NCBI GenBank assembly: GCA_963576785.1
Contig: OY756139.1
Span: 3,100,001 to 3,164,000 of the forward strand
Direction: 5' to 3'
From: Chlorophyllum brunneum
Taxonomy: Eukaryota; Basidiomycota; Agaricomycetes; Agaricales; Agaricaceae
Length of the DNA stretch: 64,000 bases
Made by a program: the position numbers and the translations under genes. This document shows positions 35,371 to 45,827 of this stretch, piece after piece (position 1 is the first letter of the stretch; the number at the start of each line of letters is the position of its first letter). Under the pieces are notes generated by a model. That model had not been told where the DNA came from and made no database searches. It saw only the letters and a program-made list of their open reading frames with translations.

Positions 35371-37080
35371 ATGACCACAACAATAGTTCGAGCGGACCCC
35401 TGGGAGGCATCGACCAAGACCGCCGACATCAAGTGGCCTAGAATTGTGTCAACGAAGAGTAAGGGAAAGAATGCACCTGATGGCGTACTCGTGCAGCTCA
35501 AGGGCTCTCGTTGGAAGGGAGGGGATTCTTTCCTGAAGCCGAATACATCCAAAAAGTATGTCGAGTGAAATTTTCAGCTGACCATATACTAACGATCGTA
35601 TAGTGGCCCGCGCAAGTTCACCATCCCTCATTATTCACATAACATGAAGTGGCAGAAACATGGCACGGCATATTGGGTGCGTGGATGCAGCATCGTTATC
35701 GGGTTACCGTCAGTTTGACTCATTGTGGAACAGTGCACTACTTCACCCGTGAAGGGGCCCATAGCTATTTTCGATCCCACAGTTGATAATCTGCCAGGCC
35801 GGCTCACAATTTACGAAACACTTCATGATAAAAATGAAACCAGTCCAATGTTCGTGCATCAGGGCGTTTCCATCCTCCTCCTCGACTATCTCCTCGTAAC
35901 CTCCATTTTACTGGTCACTGATGTCCAGGAATGGATGGTATTCCAAAATTCAAACCCCGATGGTCCTTCTGCTGCTGACACCAGTTCGAATGCTGGTCTT
36001 CAGTGGAGGAAGATTGCACATGGCGAGCCACTCTTTCCCAAACTAACTCCAGTGAACACGCAGTATACCACCCCGGGCGACTTCGACTGCAATCCCACCA
36101 CACCAACTTCTCAAGAGCAATTGGCGAAGATCATACATGGTGATCCGTTATACCCCCGACTCCAACACCCCTCTGACTCACAAGCTTCATTTTCGTCTGA
36201 CTCTGAAAGGGAAGATGAAGACGAAGGGAATGAAAGTCATCCTGTTCTAGAAGTCACACGAACGAGAACACCTAGTCCCTCTGCGGAATCCTCCTTCTGT
36301 CCTCTATCAAACACGTCCACTCCTTCCCACCCATACATCGACCCGACATCCTACCTTGATCACCGAGCACCACCTGTTTTTCCTATACCCACTCAATATG
36401 CAAGCCAAGCAAGATTGACTTGCCCTGTTTCCACGAAATCTCGAAATGCCCGTGTGCTCCCTATTCCACCACCACTTCCGACGGTGGCATCCCACTCTCG
36501 AATTAGCCTCTCACGTTCATTCACTGATCCAAGTGATCAAACACGGGAAGCAGAGTCCGCAGCAGGCATTATTGGCCCCGCGGATGCATCTCTCTGGAAG
36601 AGACGTCCGTCAGAGCCTATACTGACACGTTCTCGCTCAGTCTCACGGCCTCTGCCCAGGACACCTGCCAACCCGAGCACCGATAGTCAAGATCCAGTCA
36701 TTCGCCGAGTCCGGAGCCATGCGCGTATCAATTCAAGCGATATTGAAAAGCCGTGGCTGTCGCCTGCACTGCCGTTGCCACCGTTGCCCATCACATCTAC
36801 AACCCCGAGAACACCTAGACCTGGACGGTCTCTACCTCCGACTCCGCTTGATTTGGCAGGGGGAAGGACATTGGGCGTTGCCGCTGCGAGCACGGCTAGA
36901 GGTGATGGTTCGCAGCTCAGAAGGAAGTCTTTTGAAAGTGATCAAGACTCTCCGAGATGGATGCAGGTGCTCACTGGTCAACATGAGATACCTGGCCCGG
37001 CCCCCCCGCGGGCTTCGTTTGATCAACCTCCCCCTGCGTATACTTCGATAAACTTTCACGCAGCAACTTCACAGCCGTAG
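35371..37080 (+). CDS. Conserved hypothetical protein with Ser/Pro-rich tail
   Basis: Three exons (35371-35555, 35604-35676, 35734-37080) give 534 residues. The N-terminal 180 residues look like one compact domain with beta-strand alternation (VLVQLKGSRWKGGDSFLKP, KFTIPHYSHNMKWQKHGTAY, GPIAIFDPTVDNLPGRLTIY) and a hydrophobic stretch (VSILLLDYLLVTSILLVTDV) that could be a buried helix pair or a membrane segment. The remaining 350 residues are Ser/Pro/Thr-rich and disordered, with many SP/TP and RSxS sites. I do not recognise the family, and no function is proposed. Splice-joined continuity of the N-terminal domain supports the model. Confidence 0.72.
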
Positions 37081-38041
37081 GTTCAAGAGCCATAGGACCT
37101 ACTGCTATACATGTGACACCCCCTTTGACTTTTAATCTTTGCGAGTTGCGCTTGCGCAATGGTTATAATTACTCCGTTCCCTTCACCGCCAACGTAACCA
37201 ACCACTCTTTTTTGCATTTGTATTTTTATCTCTATTCACGTTTTGTTTTCGTCCTACCATATTTTCTGTCGCTTCCTCGATCACTGATTTTTTTGGCTTT
37301 ATATTTTGGGTCACCATTTGTCTGTCCGTCATCGCTCGGGTATAACTTGACATCGTCCTACTTCCACGCGGCCCCTTGATCTTATCCTCAGTACTGTTGT
37401 ATGTAGTCCAGCCATGAATAATACACATCCTCATAGATAATGAGCTCGACGGTTGAAGACTCCGAGGTCCAGACTATTGTCGGTCCGCTGATTCCGGTTG
37501 CATACCCCGAGAAAAATCCATGGCACTGATTGCTCACTATACAATAGGAGTACATAAAGTCATCGCGCCGGTGAGCAGAGGATCTTTTCCAGTCTCCCGC
37601 ATTTAGCCAAACACCTGGGTGAGCGGTCTGGACCACCCTCCAAAGTTCTACCGCCATCATGCCTGCAATCGCAATCAAGGACCAGCGCTGGTCGGACTCG
37701 GGTATAGAGAGTCCCAGGGAGAGTATATTCGTTGTGGTGATGGTGAGCTCTCTTGCTTTTGGTCTTCTCATCGGACACCTCGGCTTTGGGGGCCAGTTGC
37801 GCGTTAAACAATCACGATCATATTGATCGGGGGAAGACCGCATGGGCGTTTTGTGTGCCTGGGGTGTCTATCGGACATCATCCCAACACCGCAGTCATGG
37901 TTAACCATATGGTCAAGCACACTCTGTGGCTCGGGTTGAGGGCGACCAGGGCTGGTGTCTGTTAACGTCCTAGTACACTCTAACTAATATAAACTTTGAA
38001 CCTTCGCTGTGTTCCGTTGTATCACACGCGGTCTGTAATAG
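37081..38041. other. Intergenic, possibly with an unresolved small gene
   Basis: Holds the 3' UTR of the previous gene and the 5' part of the gluconokinase gene. A 151-codon minus frame (37388-37843) is compositionally plausible as protein but has no motif I recognise. Confidence 0.4.
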
Positions 38042-38608
38042 GGGGTGAGCGGGACTGGAAAATCGACTCTGGGTATTGCCTTGGCTGAAGAACTTGGGTT
38101 GCCGTACGTGGAAGGGGATGAATTACACCCCAAGTCAAATGTTGACAAGATGTCGAGCGGTGTGCCGTTGACGGATGAGGATAGGAAACCTTGGTTAGAA
38201 TCAATCAGAGCAACGGCAGAGCGGACGATTATAGAAAATTGGACGCAGGATCACGGAGGAGGACCCCAGAGACGTGGTGTTGTGATTACTTGTTCGGCGC
38301 TGAAGACAAGTTATCGGGATATTTTGCGGGGAAGGCTCAAGCGGTCGTCATTGTGTGACGGTTGTGGAGAAATCCATGGGATGACGTTGCGCACGTATTT
38401 TGTATGGATCAACGGGTCGAAGGAGCTGTTGGAAGATAGAATTGGGAAGAGACGGGGACACTTTTTCAAGGCGGCGATGTTGGAAAGTCAGTTGAGAACA
38501 TTGGAAAGCCCGGAAGGAGAGGAAGGGGTGGTGGTGGTGCCGTTGGAGGCCGATACTCGAGAGCAAGTTGGAATGGCTGTGGAGGAATTGGGCAGGCTAT
38601 TGCAATAA
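38042..38608 (+). CDS. Gluconokinase, first exon not resolved
   Basis: The exon 38042-38608 encodes a complete shikimate-kinase-fold gluconokinase core. The P-loop GVSGTGKST sits at the very start, followed by YVEGDELHPKSNVDKMSSG, then LTDEDRKPWL, VITCSALKTSYRDILRG, and the lid HFFKAAMLESQLRTLESP. The enzyme phosphorylates gluconate to 6-phosphogluconate, feeding the pentose phosphate pathway. The exon opens right after an acceptor (TAATAG), so an upstream exon must supply the start. An ATG at 37897-37899 followed by GTTAAC would join in phase, but this is speculative. Length and motifs match the fungal family (about 190-220 residues). Confidence 0.88.
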   Translation, partial: GVSGTGKSTLGIALAEELGLPYVEGDELHPKSNVDKMSSGVPLTDEDRKPWLESIRATAERTIIENWTQDHGGGPQRRGVVITCSALKTSYRDILRGRLKRSSLCDGCGEIHGMTLRTYFVWINGSKELLEDRIGKRRGHFFKAAMLESQLRTLESPEGEEGVVVVPLEADTREQVGMAVEELGRLLQ

Positions 38609-38728
38609 GGACGTCCAGCAGTATTCTTATTCATATTTAGGGGAATAGTATAGTGATGACCGGCAAGTACCGAAAAGCGACGCGTGAGGGTGACGCGTCA
38701 GTCATTCTGATCACTTCATCTACCCACC

Positions 38729-39917
38729 ATGGTATGTCTCTTGCACTCTCTGCGTTGCAGCACTCGCTGACCAGGAATGTATTCTAGGCCCGGCGATACG
38801 ACAGTAAGATCTGCGTATACGCATGCATAATATTTCTAATCAATCATGTCCAGGTCGTACAACCATCTTCTCGCCTGAAGGTGCGTGCGACAATCTCATT
38901 AAAATATTACATGCTCAGTTCTTCTGTTCAGGGCGTTTATACCAAAGTAGACCCCGTATCCAGTTGCGAGATATCATCACTAACCATTTGTACCGTTTTA
39001 TCAGTCGAGTATGCTATGGAAGCAATCTCACATGCCGGAACTGTTCTCGGCGTCCTAGCGAAGGACGGTGTCGTGCTTGCAGCCGAGAAGAAAGTTACAG
39101 GCAAACTTCTCGATCTCTCAGGTGTCAAGGAGGGAGGGTATGGTGGAAGCGGCGAGAAGATCTTTTTACTCAATTCGTGTGTTCTACTTCCTTCATCTTC
39201 CATCCTCAAGGTTAATCTTTGTTCCCTTTGGTTGAAATCAGGAATATGATAGGGGGTGTGGCGGGATTAACTGCCGATGCGAACTCTTTAGTGAATTACG
39301 CGCGGTCAGCGGCGCAGAAGCATCTGATAGCTTACAACGAGGATATACCCGTTGAACTCTTGGCCCAAAAGTTGTGCGATTTGAAACAAGGATACACACA
39401 GTTCGGTGGTACGTCCTATCCTTGCTCTACTCGTCCATTTCGGAATGGATCAAATCTATCCTTACTAGGTCTGCGACCGTTTGGTGTCTCAATCCTCTAC
39501 GCTGGATACGATCCTCATTACGAATTTCAACTATATCATTCAGACCCATCTGGAAATTACTCGGGTTGGAAAGCAACGTGTATCGGCGCCAACAATGGGA
39601 CGGCGCAGAGTTTGTTGAAACAAGAGTATAAAGACGATATCTTGGTAAAGGACGCCATTGGGCTGGTCCTTAGGACGATGAGTAAAACCATGGATAGCAC
39701 TACGCTGAGCAGTGAGAAGCGTATGTCCATTCATTCTTTTGTTCTAGATTATTAAGGAAGAGCTGATGGTGTATTAGTGGAATTCGCTGTCCTGACACTC
39801 GATAAGGAGGCAAAAACACCCAAGGCCAAGATATATCGGCCTAAGGAGATTGATGCGCTGTTACAGACGGAGGGCCTGATAAAGAAGGATGACGATGCTG
39901 AGATGAAATCGTCATAG
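38729..39917 (+). CDS. PRE9: 20S proteasome subunit alpha-3 (PSMA4 type)
   Basis: Eight exons (38729-38731, 38788-38803, 38854-38880, 38932-38946, 39005-39176, 39242-39408, 39469-39720, 39778-39917) give 263 residues. The first exon is just the ATG. The alpha-subunit N-terminal signature is rebuilt over four tiny exons: [18 protein letters not shown], then [30 protein letters not shown] and [16 protein letters not shown] are specific to the alpha-3 branch. It forms part of the outer ring of the 20S core, whose N termini gate substrate entry. The splice between Q and E gives Ile where Val is usual, a small uncertainty in that junction. Confidence 0.95.
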
Positions 39918-40029
39918 GTGTAATGTCAATTTGTTGTACTACTATCCTGTCAATCGCAGCATTATTGGACACTCTCGAAGTTGCACCACATTCACACCGA
40001 CAGCGGGGAAACAAGAGTGAGAAGGTATT

Positions 40030-40801
40030 CTAGTGACATGCCATGCCTTTGCCGTTGGCTGAGTCTCCCAGGACGGCGTCGGTATCCATGGTTGGGCTGA
40101 AGACGAAGTGACCGATTGAAGCACCAAGGACGACGGCGAGGACTAGATATGCCTGGCGGAGGGTCAGTGTGACTGTTAAGAAATTGTTGGATTCCCGTAC
40201 GTTGTATGTCATGAACACCAGCATGAGGAAGAACGAGAGGAATACAGTAGCGCCATACAGTCCTGCCCGGAGTAGTCGAGCGACGATAGGAACCGGTGTC
40301 CTATAATCGAAACGTCAATCATTGCCCAATATTCTCATTTTCATCAAGTCCAATACGAACCCAGCCAAACCGGTCCTTGAACGACGACCATTGAGCAATC
40401 CCGAATCACCACCACCATTACGTTCAGGAGAAGGGCTAGCACTGGAAAGACGGATTGAACTCTTGCCCTTGGTGGATTTAAGCGTTCGAGCGAGGTTTTG
40501 GTCAAAGCGACGAGAGAAGATACGGAGATATTCGTAGAAGACGCCGAGAAAGACGATGAAGATGAAGGAGAGGGCAAAGACGGTGTGGGACGTGATGTGC
40601 CAGCTGCGGAAAACGATGCAGGTGTCGATTACATTTGTATTCCTGTGGTATGGAGGTGAGGAGAAGACTCGGAGTGGTATGGTTGGGAAAGTACCAGAGC
40701 ATGTCGACGACACATTCGTGTCCCATTCCTGGCATGTTATGGCCGCCATGGCCTCCGTGACCGGCATGGTCGTGCATGTGCATACTGTGGTCGTGGTTCA
40801 T
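40030..40801 (-). CDS. CTR-family copper transporter
   Basis: Four exons (40801-40695, 40642-40361, 40300-40201, 40152-40030) give 203 residues. The N terminus is rich in His and Met (HDHSMHMHDHAGHGGHGGHN, then MPGMGH), as in CTR copper-capture segments. Three membrane helices follow: SHTVFALSFIFIVFLGVFYE, then GLYGATVFLSFFLMLVFMTYN containing the MxxxM pore motif, then LVLAVVLGASIGHFVF containing GxxxG. A basic Ser-rich loop joins helices 1 and 2. The protein should import Cu(I) across the plasma or vacuolar membrane as a trimer. An in-frame ATG at 40882 would add 27 residues; I preferred 40801 because it begins the Met/His segment. Confidence 0.93.
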
Positions 40802-40994
40802 GGTCAGGGAGGTGAGTGTAGACGGCGAGGCGCTGTTAACGTGATGCAGCGGCGTGTCTGATACGGGTTGGTTGTTTGTCAAGTGACAAACAAGACTTGT
40901 TAATCTCGGCTTAAGCCCGCTGATTCAATAATGTGGCTGGTATTTAAATTCCTACTGTACAGCTGAGTGGTAGTCCAAGCTTCAATCAATGATG

Positions 40995-41590
40995 TCATTC
41001 GTCCAGAGACCATTTGTTCTCCTTCACAATTCGCTCCCGTTCAAGGAGGTATTTGCCTGGGAATGCGGTGTTAGGTCAGCCGCAGAACATAACCATCGAC
41101 TAACCTTCTTTATATCTCTGAGAACGATCAGCAGCTTTCTCATAGTACCATCCGATTCTCTCATTGCACCCCATGCAGTAAACATCTGCAACCGTATGCA
41201 CTCCCGTTCTAGGAGGTAATTTGAGTATTGGGGTTGTAGATTGGTCGAGTGTAAACACACAATAAAGCTCGATCCTCTGGCTTCCCCCGTTTGACATTCG
41301 TCACAACGTTCATTAGACTGAGAGCAATTCCACTTATGAGCCAGAAATGCGGACTTGGGAAACAAAACACACAAGCCACGTCCATCACGTCCTGAAAATG
41401 CCTTGCTAACCATTTCATCTTGCAGTGCCTACGAAATTATAAGTTGACAAAACATAAAACTGCCTTTGGCAGGGGTGTTTCTTACTATAATTGTTGAGCA
41501 CTTGGAGCAGATATATGTTGGTTGATCACCGTATGCTTGGTCAACCTGGGTCTTCGTATCGGAACTGGGAGTGTGTGTGCCATATATCAT
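40995..41590 (-). CDS. Yippee-like zinc-binding protein
   Basis: Five exons (41590-41486, 41428-41373, 41317-41261, 41208-41105, 41056-40995) give 127 residues, typical for the family. The Yippee pattern is complete: [10 protein letters not shown] (first CxxC), [34 protein letters not shown], then [18 protein letters not shown] (second CxxC), and [19 protein letters not shown]. The two CxxC pairs bind zinc in a Mis18/cereblon-like fold. The cellular role in fungi is not settled. Each intron interrupts a conserved motif and splicing restores it, so the model is firm. It lies 194 bases upstream of the CTR gene on the same strand. Confidence 0.93.
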
Positions 41591-41841
41591 GGTATAATGC
41601 GTCCACAGTGATTCTTTTCAGTGCTCAGCTAGTGGAAGGGGAGTGAGTGCCATGCGGAGTGGAGATCCAGGAAGAGGCCCGAAGCTGGACGAAATGGGGA
41701 GGCGTAAAGTCCCTGTCTAGGGTTAGGGTCATGTATTGCAACCCAACTCCTTGAATACCAAACTCTCCCCTTACATCATATACCAGGAGTCAACACCCCG
41801 GAACTCGGAAATCAGACTTGAAAAAGGGCGACCAATACCCC

Positions 41842-44800
41842 ATGAACAACGATGAACTGCCGGACGGGGTAACTCTGGCAATCGAACGCGTGCTGGAGAC
41901 TTCCCCGGATCAGTTGGACGATTCGTCACAGGAGTTCAATCCTGTGGCAATCCTCAACGAATTCTTTCCTGATGGTGCGTGATTCCTAGCGTTCGCTGAT
42001 TTACTAAAATTCACTGATATGGTACAGAAGCGTCATTGGCACATATTGATTCCGTGAATCAGAAACTCAACGAGACACAGAACAAGATACAGAAAGAGAT
42101 AGACGAGCTAGAAGAAGAATTGAAAGAGAACCAAGACCCTGAGCGTATGTCCATGATTCAGGAGATGATTTCCGTGAGTCGACGATAGTTTCCATGCTTC
42201 ATGTTCCTGACTCCCGAGTTGTCCAGGACCTACTCGGACAGATGTCCCGTATACGGGAGAAGGCCACTGAATCAGAAGCGGTCGTCAGAAATATCACCAA
42301 AGACATTCAAGTCCTCGATCTCGCAAAGAAGAATTTAATTCTGAGCATGACCGTGTTGAGGCGGTTGCAGATGCTGGGTTCGTCTTCGTTCTCCTGCACC
42401 ATCGCTTTTACTCGAAGTCCTCTTTAGTCAATGCTATGATGCAACTTGAGGACTATATCAAGGAAAGACGCTACAAGGAGGTGTCCGAATCTTTGGCAGT
42501 GCGTATACGTATTTCTCAGCCCGAGGAGACACTGAGCGGGGTCAATGGTAGACTGTCAAGGAGATTTCAGCTACTTTCAAACAGTATAGATCTGTTCAGC
42601 GAATATCACGCGTCTGGAAACGTATACAAGAGATCCAAGGGGAATTACGCACCCAGCTAGACGCAGATTTTGATGCCTTGTATGTCTATCTGCCGCATAT
42701 ATATCACAACTTACGACCCATGACTTCCTTCAGCTACCTTCAGGACACGGCGAAACAAATTAAACCAGCACTTATCACTCAAGCCTGTCTCGTCGTCGAC
42801 GTTCTGGGCCCAGATTTCCGCACACATCTCATTGACCGCTATGTCGCACTCGAACTCAAGGAATATCGTCGCATATTCAAAATTAACGACGAAGCTGGCC
42901 AGCTGGATAATATCTCGAGACGGTTTGCATGGTTCCGGCGACTACTTCAAACACATGAGATTGAACAGGGCAGGGTATTTCCATCACAGTGGAAAGTTGG
43001 ATGGTTCTTGCTGGCCAAGTTCGCCGAAATTACTAGGTGCGTTTTCTCTTTGAAGTTTTACGTCGTTTATAGCGATTTATTGTGTGTTGTGATAAGGGAT
43101 GATTTTGCGACACTGTTATCAAAGGCTTCGCCAAGTATGACCGTGAAGTCATTATTGGATGACCTGCAACAGACTATAGAGTTCGAGTTGTCGATGGCGA
43201 AGAAGTGGACGACACCTGTGAGCTCCTCTTATTATCTTGTGTCTACTAATGTTGACCGTTTATACCAGTTCACGGAAATGTTGAAATTTACCAGTGGTTC
43301 AAGTCAACCACAGAAAGCCATATCAGCGGCTTTCGAACCTCACCTCAACATATTCGTAGACGCTCAGGATAAGTACGTGCCTTTTTCTGCCAGTGTAAGC
43401 CATATCGCAAACACCGTACCCCGTAGAGTTCTAGCAGAGATGCTTACACCTCACCGGAAAAAAGGCAAAGTCCCTCCACGAACATCCCTTGAGACAAATC
43501 GTACGTCAATGGAGGAGGGTGTAAAGGATGAGCAACCGATAGTTGTTTTACCTTCGTCCACGGAGCTGTTCTACTTCTATGGGCAGAGCTTGGAACAATG
43601 CGCTAAGCTGTCGACCGGACAAGCGTTGTTTGATTTGTGCAATCTCCACAAAAAGTGGTTGAGGATTTATGCGGGTGCGTATACTTGCCCTCTCTGCCTT
43701 GATCTTACTTACATCGAATGGACCAGAGGAGGTTTTGTCATTGAATACTTCCAAGCAACGGTGAGCACTTCCACCCCTTGTATGGAAATGATTAAACTCA
43801 CGATCTCTGTCCATGTAGTCCTACTCCACGTCGGTCAATGGATTCGCGATTTGACATCGGGGAGATTAAACAGGCTTGTTTGGTCATTAACACCGCGGAC
43901 TATTGTCAGACTACAGCATCCGAGGTATGCATCCTTAGGCTATGATACGGATCTATCCTGACACGACCTAGCTGGAGGAGAAAATCAAGGAAAAGATCAA
44001 TGAAGACTTTAAGGAGAATATTACACTCCAGAAGGAACGGGACCTTTTCGTCAGGTACTGTTTACGCTGGGCGCCACTGTTCATCACCGATTAACGACCG
44101 TGCTTGCGTAGTGCTATCTCTGCTGCCATAGCCATTCTTCTTCGTGAAGTGGAAAACGCCACTGACATATACTTTACCACAATGTCACGCTCGAACTGGT
44201 CAAACTTGAACCAAGTCAGCGGTCAATCACACTATGTCGGTGATCTAGTCAAGGCGGCCGAGCAGGTCGTGGAGATTATTAAGCCCTTAATAGAGCAAAA
44301 GAAGTATCTGCGGAATCTCTTGGACAAAGTTTGTAGGTATGTTGTCAATTCCGTTTTTTCCATTTCTGGTATGCATCAGTTGCCCCTTGAAACGAGTCCC
44401 AGTAAATCCACGGGGCCTTGCTAACTAGTCATTGTTTTCGCTTCTAGCTTGGTCCTCACTAGGTTCACGAATGCACTTGTGAGAAGTCGGCCGTTGAAGG
44501 AAATTGGTGCAGAGCAGGTTAGTGTGAATTGATCTTCCAAACCATTCTCATGTGGCTGATAGTTATCAAGCTGCTCATAGACCTCCAAACCGTGAAAGGC
44601 TACCTTGCGAAGATGCCGGGGGAGAGCTTGTTGACGAATGTGTCAGTCGTTGACTTCTTCTCTTCGCTTCTGACCTTCTGACATGGCACGTGTATGTTTG
44701 TATATGTCAAAATATGCGACGTTTGACAGATATACAAAGGCGCTGACGAAGACGACAACCCGGCTGGAATCACTCTTAAAAGTCATTGTAACCCCCATGG

Positions 44801-45384
44801 TGCGTAGCGGTGACCGATTACAAATTTAGAACGGGCGTCCTAATCACGGACCGACCTGTAGGATCCAAAAGAAAACTTCATCCTCAACTACACATTCCTG
44901 ATTGGAGATGCTTCTCTGATCAACTTTCAAAAGGTCCTAGAGATTTCTCATCTTTGTCGTCAAAGAATTCTGAAGCTTGGGAATTCTTATATAGATTCTT
45001 GACCTCAAGGGCGTCCCGCGAGTGATTGAACAAGACCTTGAGGATACATTCTTGATGATCACAAGTACCAAAACGGACTTGGATAGCACATCGTTCCTTT
45101 CGTCACTCGATATGGATCCGCAACCTGGTGGGGCAGGAGGAGGAAGTCTCATCAGTCCAGCAGCAAGTCGAGTTTCATTACCTCTAGGCTCGACAGCTGC
45201 TCCGGAAGGTATATTCCATAGTCTAAGTGGTACAACTCAAGGATCGAGCGGACCAGCGACAGGTTCTAGTGTGGGAGATGGTGGACCTGGAAGAGGTACA
45301 ACACCGGGGGAAACGAAGGTGTTTTCCGATTTCAGAAGATTCGTAAGCTTTGGTTTGAGAAAAGATTCAATGGCACCTCCGTGA
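41842..45384 (+). CDS. VPS53: GARP complex subunit Vps53
   Basis: A multi-exon gene. Early exons 41842-41974, 42028-42173, 42227-42377, 42428-42498, 42552-42679, 42734-43036, 43097-43217, 43269-43372 and 43427-43674 join in phase, with further short exons to 45384. Marks: FNPVAILNEFFPDEASLAHID, a coiled coil (ETQNKIQKEIDELEEELKEN), ITKDIQVLDLAKKNLILSMT with LRRLQML, VINTADYCQTTASELEEKI formed over introns, and NYTFLIGDASLINFQKVLE near the end. Vps53 tethers endosome-derived vesicles at the late Golgi with Vps51, Vps52 and Vps54. The final exon adds a Gly/Ser/Thr-rich tail of about 80 residues. Middle and late exon ends are less certain than the early ones. Confidence 0.93.
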
Positions 45385-45827
45385 TACATTTTTTACTACG
45401 TATGTCTAGATCTAAGTATAATGGTACCTTCTTTTCAGATTAGAGTTCGATGGCCCTTTCCCCGAGGTCGGTAGAGCGGGAATAACGGGATTATATGGGT
45501 AATTACTAGTTTAGTGCGTACTATGTACAAACAACAAACGTGGGTGGGGGATGGAACGCGGATGACGGGTTAAGATGAAAGGTAGTATTAACATACACAA
45601 AGTCTGGGCGATAGCGATTGACAGATGTGGCATAGACACAGCAAATTACAACAAGGTAAGAGAGGAAACAAGGGTGAAATGCTAGTAATACATTGCAACA
45701 AGACCGGTGACGAATAATGCTGAACAGTCTTTTTGAAACAAATGGGTGTTAACCGAAATTGAAAAAGAAAACGGGTACGAAGAAATGAAGTTAAGGTCCG
45801 TCAAAACAGTATAAGCTACAACAAGAA
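45385..45827. other. Convergent intergenic region
   Basis: 443 bases between VPS53 (plus) and a long minus-strand gene; both 3' UTRs. Nothing else seen. Confidence 0.5.

Noticed and set aside
37388..37843. 151-codon minus-strand frame with protein-like composition
   Set aside because: Not tied to any known family, no clear start context or introns; may be real but cannot be supported.
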